A DNA stretch of 64,000 nucleotides from Eledone cirrhosa (Eukaryota > Mollusca > Cephalopoda > Octopoda > Eledonidae). Every line of letters begins with the position of its first letter. Position 1 is the stretch's first letter. The position numbers were made by a program, and so were the translations under genes. This document shows, piece by piece, positions 10,966-23,100 of the stretch. Under the pieces are notes generated by a model. The model had not been told where the DNA came from. It did not search any database and saw only the letters and a list, made by a program, of their open reading frames with translations. The stretch covers positions 357,233,066 to 357,297,065 of the forward strand of contig OZ024742.1 of assembly GCA_964016885.1 (NCBI GenBank), given 5' to 3'.

Positions 10966-13900
10966 ATTGGTAGAGGGTCGACCACCATGTTAGGGTGGTG
11001 GATTGGCAGTATTGGTAGAGGGTAGGACACCATCCTAGGGTGGTGGATTGGTAGTATTGGTAGAGGGTCGGATACCATGCTAGGGTGGTGGATTGGTAGT
11101 ATTGGTAGAGGGTAGGACACCATGCTAGGGTGGTGGATTGGTAGTATTGGTAGAGGGTAGGACACCATCCTAGGGTGGTGGATTGGCAGTATTGGTAGAT
11201 GGTAGGACACCATGCTAGAGTGGTGGATTGGTAGTATTGGTAGAGGGTCGGACACCATGCCAGCGTGGTGGATTGTTAGTATTGGTAGAGGGTAGGACAC
11301 CATCCTAGGGTGGTGGATTGGCAGTATTAGTAGAGGGTTGGACACCATGCTAGGGTGGTGGATTGGTAGTATTGGTAGAGAGTAGGATACCATGCTAGGG
11401 TGGTGGATTGGTAGTATTTGTAGAGGGTAGGACACCATCCTAGGGTGGGGGATTGGCAGTATTGGTAGAGGGTAGGACACCATGCTAGAGTGGTGGATTG
11501 GTAGTATTGGTAGAGGGTCGGACACCATGCTAGGGTGGTGGATTGGTAGTATTGGTAGAAGGTCAGACACCATGCTAGGGTGGTGGATTGGTAGTATTGG
11601 TAGAGGGTAGGACACCATGCTAGGGTGGTGGATTGCTAGTATTGGTAGAGGGTAGGACACCATGCTAGGGTGGTGGATTGGTAGTATTGGTAGAGGGTAG
11701 GACACCATGCTAGGGTGGTGGATTGGTAGTATTGGTAGAGTGTAGGACACCATGCTAGGGTGGTGGATTGGTAGTATTGGTAGAGGGTAGGACACCATGC
11801 TAGGGTGGTGGATTGGTAGTATTGGTGGAGGGTAGGACACCATGCTAGAGTGGTGGATTGGTAGTATTGGTAAAGGGTAGGACACCATGCAATGGTTGTG
11901 GATTGGTAGTATTGGTAGAGGGTAGGACACCATGCTAGGGTGGTGGATTGGTAGTATTGGTAGAGGGTCGGCCACCATGTTAGGGTGGTGGATTGGCAGT
12001 ATTGGTAGAGGGTAGGACACCATGCTAGGGTGGTGGATTGGTAGTATTGGTAGAGGGTCGGACACCATGCTAGGGTGGTGGATTGGTAGTATTGGTAGAG
12101 GGTAGGACACCATGCTAGAGTGGTGGATTGGTAGTATTGGTAGAGGGTACGACACCATCCTAGGGTGGTGGATTGGCAGTATTGGTAGATGGTAGGACAC
12201 CATGCTAGAGTGGTGGATTGGTAGTATTGGTAGAGGGTCGGACACCATGCCAGCGTGGTGGATTGGTAGTATTGGTAGAGGGTAGGACACCATCCTAGGG
12301 TGGTGGATTGGCAGTATTAGTAGAGGGTTGGACACCATGCTAGGGTGGTGGATTGGTAGTATTGGTAGAGAGTAGGACACCATGCTAGGGTGGTGGATTG
12401 GTAGTATTGGTAGAGGGTAGGACACCATGCTAGGGTGGTGGATTGGTAGTGTTGGTAGAGGGTAGGACACCATGCTAGGGTGGTGGATTGGTAGTATTGG
12501 TAGAGGGTAGGACACCATGCTAGGGTGGTGGATTGGTAGTATTGGTAGAGGGTAGGACGCCATGCTAGGGTGGTTGATTGGTAGTATTGGTAGAGGGTAG
12601 GACACCATGCTAGGGTGGTGGATTGGTAGTATTGGTAGAGGGTCGGACACCATGCTAGGGTGGTGGATTGGTAGTATTGGTAGAGGGTAGGACACCATGC
12701 TAGGGTGGTGGATTGGTAGTATTGGTAGAGGGTCGGCCACCATGTTAGGGTGGTGGATTGGCAGTATTGGTAGAGGGTCAGACACCATGGTAGGGTGGTG
12801 GATTGGTAGTATTGGTAGAGTGTAGGACACCATGCTAGGGTGGTGGATTGGTAGTATTGGTAGAGGGTCGGCCACCATGTTAGGGTGGTGGATTGGCAGT
12901 ATTGGTAGAGGGTCAGACACCATGCTAGGGTGGTGGATTGGTAGTATTGGTAGAGGGTAGGATACCATGCTAGGGTGGTGGATTGGTAGTATTGGTAGAG
13001 GGTAGGATACCATGCTAGGGTGGTGGATTGGTAGTATTGGTAGAGGGTAGGACACCATGCGAGGGTGGTGGATTGGTAGTGTTGGTAGAGGGTAGTACAC
13101 CATGCTAGGGTGGTGGATTGGTAGTATTGGTAGAGGGTAGGACACCATGTTAGGGTGGTGGATTGGCAGTATTGGTAGAGGGTAGGACACCATGCTAGGG
13201 TGGTGGATTGCTATTATTGGTAGAGGGTCGGCCACCATGTAAGGGTCGTGGAATGGCAGTATTGGTAGAGGGTAGGACACCATGCTAGGGTGGTGGATTG
13301 GCAGTAATGGTAGAGGGTAGGACACCATGCTAGGGTGGTGGATTGGTAGTATTGGTAGAGGGTAGGACACCATGCTAGGGTGGTGGATTGGTAGTATTGG
13401 TAGAGGGTAGGACACCATGCTAGGGTGGTGGATTGGTAGTATTGGTAGAGGGTAGGACACCATGCTCGGGTGGTGGATTGGTAGTATTGGTAGAGTGTAG
13501 GACACCATGCTAGGGTGGTGGATTGGTAGTATTGGTAGAGGGTAGGACACCATCCTAGGGTGGTGGATTGGTAGTATTGGTAGAGGGTTGGACACCATGC
13601 TAGGGTGGTGGATTGGTAGTATTGGTAGAGGGTAGGACACCATGCTAGGGTGGTGGATTGGTAGTATTGGTAGAGGGTAGGACACCATGCTAGGGTGGTG
13701 GATTGGTAGTGTTGGTAGAGGGTAGTACACCATGCTAGGGTGGTGGATTGGTAGTATTGGTAGAGGGTCGGACACCATGCTAGGGTGGTGGATTGGTAGT
13801 ATTGGTAGAGGGTAGGACACCATGCTAGGGTGGTGGATTGGTAGTATTGGTAGAGGGTAGGACAACATGCTAGGGTGGTGGATTGGTAGTATTGATAGAG

Positions 13901-14530
13901 GGTCGGCCACCATGTTAGGGTGGTGGATTGGCAGTATTGGTAGAGGGTAGGACACCATGGTAGGGTGGTGGATTGGTAGTATTGGTAGAGGGTCGGACAC
14001 CATGCTAGGGTGGTGGATTGGTAGTATTGGTAGAGGGTAGGACACCATGCTAGGGTGGTGGATTGGTAGTATTTGTAGAGAGTAGGACACCATCCTAGGG
14101 TGGTGGATTGGCAGTATTGGTAGAGGGTAGGGCACCATGCTAGAGTGGTGGATTGGTAGTATTGGTAGAGGGTCGGACACCATGCTAGGGTGGTGGATTG
14201 GTAGTATTGGTAGAGTGTAGGACACCATCCTAGGGTGGTGGATTGGCAGTATTGGTAGAGGGTTGGACACCATGCTAGGGTGGTGGATTGGTAGTATTGG
14301 TAGAGGGTAGGACACCATGCTAGGGTGGTGGATTGGTAGTATTGGTAGAGGGTAGGACACCATGCTAGGGTGGTGGATTGGTAGTATTGGTAGAGGGTCG
14401 GACACCATGCTAGGGTGGTGGATTGTTAGTATTGGTAGAGGGTAGGACACCATGCTAGGATGGTGGATTGGTAGTATTGGTAGAGGGTAGGACACCATGC
14501 TAGTGTGGTGGATTGGTAGTATTGGTAGAG

Positions 14531-14960
14531 GGTTGGCCACCTTGTTAGGGTGATGGATTGGCAGTATTGGTAGAGGGTAGGACACCATGCTAGGGTGGTA
14601 GATTGGTAGTATTGGTAGAGGGTAGGACACCATGTTAGGGTGGTGGATTGGCAGTATTGGTAGAGGGTAGGACACCATGCTAGGGTGGTGGATTGCTAGT
14701 ATTGGTAGAGGGTCGGCCACCATGTTTAGGTCGTGGAATGGCAGTATTGGTAGAGGGTAGGACACCATGCTAGGGTGGTGGATTGGCAGTATTGGTAGAG
14801 GGTAGGACACCATGCTAGGGTGGTGGATTGGTAGTATTGGTAGAGGGTAGGACACCATGCTAGGGTGGTGGATTAGCAGTATTGGTAGAGGGTAAGACAC
14901 CATGCTAGGGTGGTGGATAGGTAGTATTGGTAGAGGGTCAGACACCATGCTAGGGTGGTA
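14531..14960 (+). repeat. 630-bp (14-unit) duplication, copy 1
   Basis: Marked by GGTTGGCCACCTTGTTAGGG and GGTGATGG, followed by CATGTTTAGGTCGTGG and GATTAGCAGT. It matches 15161-15590 at an offset of 630 bp with a handful of differences. One of them is TCGTGG here versus TTGTGG in copy 2, the expected result of CpG deamination. Confidence 0.88.
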
Positions 14961-15160
14961 GATTGGTAGTATTGGTAGAGGGTCGGACACCATGCTAGGG
15001 TGGTGGATTGGTAGTATTGGTAGAGGGTAGGACACCATGCTAGGGTGGTGGATTGTTAGTATTGGTAGAGGGTAGGACACCATGCTAGGGTGGTGGATTG
15101 GCAGTATTGGTAGAGGGTAGGACACCATGCTAGGGTGGTGGATTGGTAGTATTGGTAGAA

Positions 15161-15590
15161 GGTTGGCCACCTTGTTAGGGTGATGGATTGGCAGTATTGG
15201 TAGAGGGTAGGACACCATGCTAGGGTGGTAGATTGGTAGTATTGGTAGAGGGTAGGACACCATGTTAGGGTGGTGGATTGGCAGTATTGGTAGAGGGTAG
15301 GACACCATGCTAGGGTGGTGGATTGCTAGTATTGGTAGAGGGTCGGCCACCATGTTTAGGTTGTGGAATGGCAGTATTGGTAGAGGGTAGGACACCATGC
15401 TAGGGTGGTGGATTGGCAGTATTGGTAGAGGGTAGGACACCATGCTAGGGTGGTGGATTGGTAGTATTGGTAGAGGGTAGGACACCATGCTAGGGTGGTG
15501 GATTAGCAGTATTGGTAGAGGGTAAGACACCATGCTAGGGTGGTGGATTGGTAGTATTGGTAGAGGGTCAGACACCATGCTAGGGTGGTG
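15161..15590 (+). repeat. 630-bp (14-unit) duplication, copy 2
   Basis: Second copy of 14531-14960. It carries the same rare markers, with TTGTGG in place of TCGTGG and GATTGG in place of the single GATAGG variant. Confidence 0.88.
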
Positions 15591-18500
15591 GATTGGTAGT
15601 ATTGGTAGAGGGTAGGACACCATGCTAGGGTGGTGGATTGGTAGTATTGGTAGAGGGTAGGACACCATGCTAGAGTGGTGGATTGGTAGTATTGGTAGAG
15701 GGTCGGCCACCATGCTAGGGTGGTGGATTGGTAGTATTGGTAGAGGGTAGGACACCATCCTAGGGTGGTTGATTGGCAGTATTGGTAGAGGGTTGGACAC
15801 CATGCTAGGGTGGTGGATTGGTAGTATTGCTAGAGGGTAGGACACCATGCTAGGGTGGTGGATTGGCAGTATTGGTAGAAGGTCAGACACCATGCTAGGG
15901 TGGTGGATTACCTGTATTGGTAGAGGGTAGGACACCATGCTAGGGTGGTGGATTGGTAGTATTGGTAGAGGGTCAGACACCATGCTAGGGTGGTGGATTG
16001 GTAGTATTGGTAGAAGGTCAGACACCATGCTAGGGTGGTGGATTGGTAGTATTGGTAGAGGGTAGGACACCATGCTAGGGTGGTGGATTGGTAGTATTGG
16101 TAGAGGGTAGGACACCATGCTAGGGTGGTGGATTGGTAGTATTGGTAGAGTGTAGGACACCATACTAGGGTGGTGGATTTGTAGTATTGGTAGAGGGTAG
16201 GACACCATGCTAGGGTGGTGGATTGGTAGTATTGGTGGAGGGTAGGACACCATGCTAGAGTGGTGGATTGGTAGTATTGGTAAAGGGTAGGACACCATGC
16301 AATGGTTGTGGATTGGCAGTATTGGTAGAGGGTCGGTCACCATGCTAGGGTGGCGGATTGGTAGTATTGGTAGAGGGTAGGGCACCATGCTAGGGTGGTG
16401 GATTGGTAGTATTGGTAGAGGGTAGGACACCATGCTAGGGTGGTGGATTGGTAGTATTGGTAGAGGGTAGGACACCATGCTAGGGTGGTGGATTGGTAGT
16501 ATTGGTAGAGGGTAGGACACCATGCTAGTGTGGTGGATTGGTAGTATTGGTAGAGGGTAATGCACCATGCTAGGGTGGTGGATTGGTAGTATTGGTAGAG
16601 GGTAGGACACCATGCTAGGGTGGTGGATTGGTAGTATTGGTAGAGGGTAGGACACCATGCTAGGGTGGTGGATTGGTAGTATTGGTAGAGGGTAGGACAC
16701 CATGCTAGGGTGGTGGATTGGTAGTATTGGTAGAGGGTCGGCCACCACGTTAGGGTGGTGGATTGGCAGAATTGGTAGAGGGTAGGACACCATGCTAGGG
16801 TGGTGGATTGGTAGTATTGGTAGAGGGTAGGACACCATGCTAGGGTGGTGGATTGGTAGTATTGGTAGAGGGTAGGGCACCATCCTAGGCTGGTGGATTG
16901 GCAGTATTGGTAGAGGGTAGGACACCATGCTAGAGTGGTGGATTGGTAGTATTGGTAGAGGGTCGGCCACCATGCTAGGGTGGTGGATTGGTAGTATTGG
17001 TAGAGGGTAGGACACCATCCTAGGGTGGTGGATTGGCAGTATTGGTAGAGGGTTGGACACCATGCTAGGGTGGTGGATTGGTAGTATTGCTAGAGGGTAG
17101 GACACCATGCTAGGGTGGTGGATTGGTAGTATTGGTAGAGGGTAGGACACCATGCTAGGGTGGTGGATTGGTAGTGTTGGTAGAGGGTAGGACACCATGC
17201 TAGGGTGGTGGATTGGTAGTATTGGTAGAGGGTAGGAAACCATGCTAGGGTGGTGGATTGGTAGTATTGGTAGAGGGTAGGACACCATGCTAGGGTGGTG
17301 GATTGGTAGTGTTGGTAGAGGGTAGTACACCATGCTAGGGTGGTGGATTGGTAGTATTGGTAGAGGGTCGGACACCATGCTAGGGTGGTGGATTGGTAGT
17401 ATTGGTAGAGGGTTGGACACCATGCTAGGGTGGTGGATTGGTAGTATTGGTAGAGGGTCGGCCACCATGTTAGGGTGGTGTATTGGCAGTATTGGTAGCG
17501 GGTAGGACACCATGCTAGGGTGGTGGATTGGTAGTATTGGTAGAGGGTCGGACACCATGCTAGGGTGGTGGATTGGTAGTATTGGTAGAGGGTAGGACAC
17601 CATGCTAGGGTGGTGGATTGGTAGTATTGGTAGAGGATAGGACACCATCCTAGGGTGGTGGATTGGCAGTATTGGTAGAGGGTAGGACACCATGCTAGAG
17701 TGGTGGATTGGTAGTATTGGTAGAGGGTCGGACACCATGCTAGGGTGGTGGATTGGTAGTATTGGTAGAGGGTAGGACACCATCCTAGGGTGGTGGATTG
17801 GCAGTATTGGTAGAGGGTTGGACACCATGCTAGGGTGGTGGATTGGTAGTATTGGTAGAGGGTAGGACACCATGCTAAGGTGGTGGATTGGTAGTATTGG
17901 TAGAGGGTAGGACACCATGCTAGGGTGGTGGATTGGTTGTGTTGGTAGAGGGTAGTACACCATGCTAGGGTGGTGGATTGGTAGTATTGGTAGAGGGTCG
18001 GACACCATGCTAGGGTGGTGGATTGGTAGTATTGGTAGAGGGTAGGACACCATGCTAGGGTGGTGGATTGGTAGTAATGGTAAAGGATAGGACACCATGC
18101 TAGGGTGGTGGATTGGTAGTATTGGTAGAGAGTAGGACACCATGCTAGGGTGGTGGATTGGCAGTATTGGTAGAGAGTAGGACACCATGCTAGGGTGGTG
18201 GATTGGCAGTATTGGTAGACGGTGGGACACCATGCTAGGGTGGTGGATTGGCAGTATTGGTAGAGAGTAGGACACCATGCTAGGGTGGTGGATTGGCAGT
18301 ATTGGTAGAGAGTAGGACACCATGCTAGGGTGCTGGATTGGCAGTATTGGTAGAGAGTAGGACACCATGCTAGGGTGGTGGATAGGCAGTATTGGTATAG
18401 AGTAGGACACCATGCTAGGGTGGTGGATTGGTAGTATCGGTAGAGGGTCGGACACCATGCTAGGGTGGTGGATTGGTAGTATTGGTAGAGGGTAGGACAC

Positions 18501-19120
18501 CATGCTAGGGTGGTGGATTGGTAGTATTGGTAGAGGGTAGGACACCATCCTAGGGTGGTGGATTGGCAGTATTGGTAGAGGGTAGGACACCATGCTAGAG
18601 TGGTGGATTGGTAGTATTGGTAGAGGGTCGGACACCATGCTAGGGTGGTGGATTGGTAGTATTGGTAGAGGGTAGGACACCATGCTAGGGTGGTGGATTG
18701 GTAGTGTTGGTAGAGGGTCGGACACCATGCTAGGGTGGTGGATTGGTAGTATTGGTAGAGGGTAGGACACCATGCTAGGGTGGTGGATTGGTAGTATTGG
18801 TAGAGGGTAGGACACCATGCTAAGGTGGTGGATTGGTAGTATTGGTAGAGGGTCGGCCACCATGTTAGGGTGATGGATTGGCAGTATTGGTAGAGGGTAG
18901 GACACCATGCTAGGGTGGTGGATTGGTAGTATTGGTAGAGGGTAGGACACCATGTTAGGGTGGTGGATTGGCAATATTGGTAGAGGGTAGGACACCATGC
19001 TAGGGTGGTGGATTGCTAGTATTGGTAGAGGGTCGGCCACCATGTTTGGGTGGTGGAATGGCAGTATTGGTAGAGGGTAGGACACCATGCTAGGGTGGTG
19101 GATTGGCAGTATTGGTAGAG

Positions 19121-20160
19121 GGTAGGACACCAGTCTAGGGTGGTGGATTGGTAGTATTGGTAGAGGGTATGACACCATGCTAGGGTGGTGGATTGGTAGT
19201 ATTGGTAGAGGGTAGGACACCATGTTAGGGTCGTGGATTGGTAGTATTGGTAGAGGGTCGGACACCATGCTAGGGTGGTGGATTGGTAGTGTCGGTAGAG
19301 AGTAGGACACCATGCTAGGGTGGTGGATTGGCAGTATTGGTAGAGAGTAGGACACCATGCTAGGGTGGTGGATTGGTAGTATCGGTAGAGAGTAGGACAC
19401 CATGTTAGGGTGGTGGATTGGTAGTATTGGTAGAGAGTAGGACACCATGTTAAGGTGGTGGATTGGTAGTATTGGAAGAGGGTAGGACACCATGCTAGGG
19501 TGGTGGATTGGCAGTATTGGTAGTGAGTAGGACACCATGCTAGGGTGGTGGATTGGCAGTATTGGTAGAGGGTCGGACACCATGCTAGGGTGGTGGATTG
19601 GTAGTATTGGTAGAGAGTAGGACACCATGCTAGGGTGGTGGATTGGTAGTATTGGTAGAGGGTAGGACACCATGCTAGGGTGGTGGATTGGTAGTATTGG
19701 TAGAGAGTATGACACCATGCTAGGGTGGTGGATTGGCAGTATTGGTAGAGAGTAGGACACCATGCTAGGGTGGTGGATTGGCAGTATTGGTAGAGGGTAG
19801 GACAGCAGTCTAGGGTGGTGGATTGGTAGTATTGGTAGAGGGTATGACACCATGCTAGGGTGGTGGATTCGTAGTATTGGTAGAGGGTATGACACCATGC
19901 TAGGGTGGTGGATTGGTAGTATTGGTAGAGGGTAGGACACCATGTTAGGGTCGTGGATTGGTAGTATTGGTAGAGGGTCGGACACCATGCTAGGGTGGTG
20001 GATTGGTAGTGTCGGTAGAGAGTAGGACACCATGCTAGGGTGGTGGATTGGCAGTATTGGTAGAGAGTAGGACACCATGCTAGGGTGGTGGATTGGTAGT
20101 ATTGGTAGAGAGTAGGACACCATGTTAGGGTGGTGGATTGGTAGTATTGGTAGAGAGTAG
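19121..20160 (+). repeat. Local duplication of 15-16 units
   Basis: The rare CAGTCTAGGG variant occurs at 19131 and 19806 (675 bp apart, 15 units). The CATGTTAGGGTCGTGG unit at 19221 recurs at 19941 (720 bp, 16 units). The second copy therefore has one extra unit, a GATTCGTAG variant at about 19861-19880. The pattern fits an unequal exchange followed by gain of one unit. Confidence 0.8.
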
Positions 20161-20195
20161 GACACCATGTTAGGGTGGTGGATTGGTAGTATTGA

Positions 20196-23100
20196 AGAGG
20201 GTAGGACACCATGCTAGGGTGGTGGATTGGCAGTATTGGTAGAGAGTAGGACACCATGCTAGGGTGGTGGATTGGCAGTATTGGTAGAGAGTAGGACACC
20301 ATGCTAGGGTGGTGGATTGGCAGTATTGGTAGAGGGTAGGACACCATGCTAGGGTGGTGGATTGGTAGTATTGGTAGAGAGTAGGACACCATGCTAGGGT
20401 GGTGGATTGGTAGTATTGGTAGAGGGTAGGACACCATGCTAGGGTGGTGGATTGGTAGTATTGGTAGAGAGTAGGACACCATGCTAGGGTGGTGGATTGG
20501 CAGTATTGGTAGAGGGTCGGACACCATGCTAGGGTGGTGGATTGGTAGTATTGGTAGAGAGTAGGACACCATGCTAGGGTGGTGGATTGGTAGTATTGGT
20601 AGAGGGTCGGACACCATGCTAGGGTGGTGGATTGGTAGTATTGGTAGAGAGTAGGACACCATGCTAGGGTGGTGGAATGGCAGTATTGGTAGAGGGTAGG
20701 ACACCATGCTAGGGTGGTGGATTGGTAGTATTGGTAGAGAGTAGGACACCATGCTAGGGTGGTGGATTGGCAGTATTGGTAGAGAGTAGGACACCATGCT
20801 AGGGTGGTGGATTGGCAGTATTGGTAGAGGGTAGGACACCATGCTAGGGTGGTGGATTGCTAGTATTGGTAGAGGGTCGGCCACCATGTTTGGGTGGTGG
20901 AATGGCAGTATTGGTAGAGGGTAGGACACCATGCTAGGGTGGTGGATTGGCAGTATTGGTAGAGGGTAGGACACCATGCTAGGGTGGTGGATTGCTAGTA
21001 TTGGTAGAGAGTAGGACACCATGCTAGGGTGGTGGATTGGTAGTATTGGTAGAGGGTAGGACACTATGCTAGGGTGGTGGATTGGTAGTATTGGTAGAGA
21101 GTAGGACACCATGCTAGGGTGGTGGATTGGCAGTATTGGTAGAGAGTAGGACACCATGCTAGGGTGGTGGATTGGCAGTATTGGTAGAGGGTCGGACACC
21201 ATGTTAGGGTGGTGGATTGGCAGTATTGGTAGAGAGTAGTACACCATGCTAGGGTGCTGGATTGGCAGTATTGGTAGAGAGTAGGACACCATGCTAGGGT
21301 GGTGGATTGGCAGTATTGGTAGAGAGTAGGACACCATGCTAGGGTGGTGGATTGGCAGTATTGGTAGAGAGTAGGACACCATGCTAGGGTGGTGGATTGG
21401 TAGTATTGGTAGAGGGTAGGACACCATGCTAGGGTGGTGGATTGGCAGTACTGGTAGAGGGTTGCAAACCATGCTAGGGTGGTGGATTGGTAGGATTGGT
21501 AGAGGGTAGGGCACCATGCTAGGCTGTTGGATTGGAAGTATTGGTAGTGGGCCTGACACCATGCTAGGCTGGTGGATTGGAAGTATTGGTAGTGGGCCTG
21601 ACACCATGCTAGGGTGGTGGATTGGCAGTTTTGGTAGACAGTAGGACACCATGTTAGGGTGGTGGATTGGTAGTATTGGTAGAGGGTAGGACACCATGTT
21701 AGGGTGGTGGATTGGCAGTATTGGTAGAGGGTAGGAAACCATGCTAGGGTGGTGGATTGGTTGTATTATTAGAGGGTCGGCCACCATGCTAGGGTGGTAG
21801 ATTGGTAGTATTGGTAGAGGGTAGGACACCATGCTAGGGTGCTGGATTGGTAGTATTGGTAGAGGGTAGGACACCATGCTAGGGTGGTGGATTGGTAGTA
21901 TTGGTATAGAGTAGGACACCATGTTAGGGTGGTGGATTGGTAGTATTGGTAGAGGGTCGGACACCATGTTAGGGTGGTGGATTGGTAGTATTGGTAGAGG
22001 GTTGGACACCATGCTAGGGTGGTGGATTGGTAGTATTGGTAGAGGGTCGGACACCATGCTAGGGTGGTGACTTGGTAGTATTGGTAGAGGGTTGGACACC
22101 ATGCTAGGGTGGTGTATTGCTAGTATTGTCAGAGGGTTGGACACCATGCTAGGGTGGTGGATTGGTAGTGTCGGTAGAGAGTAGGACACCATGCGAGTGT
22201 GGTGGATTGGTAGTATTGGTAGAGTGTAGAACAACATGCTAGGGCGGAGGATTGGCAGTACTGGTAGAGGGTTGGAAACCATGCTAGGGTGGTGGATTGG
22301 CAGTATTCGTAGAGGGTCGGACACCATGCTAGGGTGGTAGTTTGGCAGTGTTGGTAGAGGGTCGGCCACCATGCTAGGGTGGTGGATTGGTAGTATTGTT
22401 AGAGAGTAGGACACCATGTTAGGGTGGTGGATTTGTAGTGTCGGTAGAGAGTAGGACACCATGCTAGGGTGGTGGATTGGTAGTGTTGGTAGAGAGTAGG
22501 ACACCATGCTAGGGTGGTGGATTGGCAGTACTGGTAGAGGGATGGAAACCATGCTAGGGTGGTGGATTGGCAGTATTGGTAGAGGGTCGGACACCATGCT
22601 AGGGTGGTGGATTGGCAGTATTGGTAGAGGGTTGGACACCATGCTAGGGTCGTGGTTTGGCAGTATTGGTAGAGGGTCGGACACCATGCTAGGGTGGTGG
22701 CTTGGCAGTATCGGTAGAGGGTCGGACGCCATGCTAGGGTGGTGGTTTGGTAGTATTGGTAGAGGGTATGACACCATGCTAGGGTGGTGGATTGCTAGTA
22801 TTGTTAGAGGGTAGGACACCATGCTAGGGTGGTGGATTGGTAGTATTGGTAGAGAGTAGGACACCATGTTAGGGTGGTGGATTTGTAGTATTGGTAGAGA
22901 GTAGGACACCATGCTAAAGTGGTGGATTGGTAGTGTCGGTAGAGGGTAGAACACCATGCTAGGGTGGTAGATTGGCAGTATTGGTAGAGAGTAGGACACC
23001 ATGCCAGGGTGGTGGATTGGTAGTATTGGTAGAGGGTAGGACACCATGCTAGGGTGGTGGATTGGTAGTATTGGTAGAGGGTAGGACACCATGCTAGGGT

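Larger units (their letters stand above)
2373..20168 (-). other. 5,931-codon open frame produced by the minisatellite; probably not a gene
   Basis: Minus-strand frame reading the 15-residue repeat MVSYPLPILPIHHPS nearly 400 times. It opens because 45 is divisible by three and this frame has no stop in the consensus. It ends at TAA (2373-2375) only after running about 65 codons into antisense SINE sequence, so its C-terminus is not protein-like in origin. It begins at 20168 because a 1-bp deletion at about 20195 changes the frame upstream. Only one codon of the unit (TAC) can become a stop by a single substitution: 2 of 135 possible changes, against 11 of 135 in the other open minus frame. The lack of stops is therefore weak evidence for selection. 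Substitutions fall at all codon positions. No signal peptide, introns or non-repetitive domain are visible. Confidence 0.75.
2585..20195 (+). repeat. Left array domain in perfect 45-bp register
   Basis: From GACACC at 2611 to the same point at 20161 is 17,550 bp, exactly 390 units, so no net length change occurs, and I saw no compensating indels. The left 8 kb is nearly homogeneous and dominated by the GGTAGGACACCATGCTAGGG unit form; variants become more frequent after about 11 kb. The domain ends at ATTGAAGAGG (20191-20200), where one base is missing. Confidence 0.9.

Noticed and set aside
2373..20168. Giant proline-rich protein gene on the minus strand
   Set aside because: The frame is only the 45-bp repeat translated. 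It ends in antisense SINE, has no non-repeat domain, and changes fall at all codon positions.
21560..21620. Chi-like GCTGGTGG octamers (AGGCTGGTGG variants)
   Set aside because: Chi acts with bacterial RecBCD. In an animal genome the match is a chance product of a C substitution in the unit.
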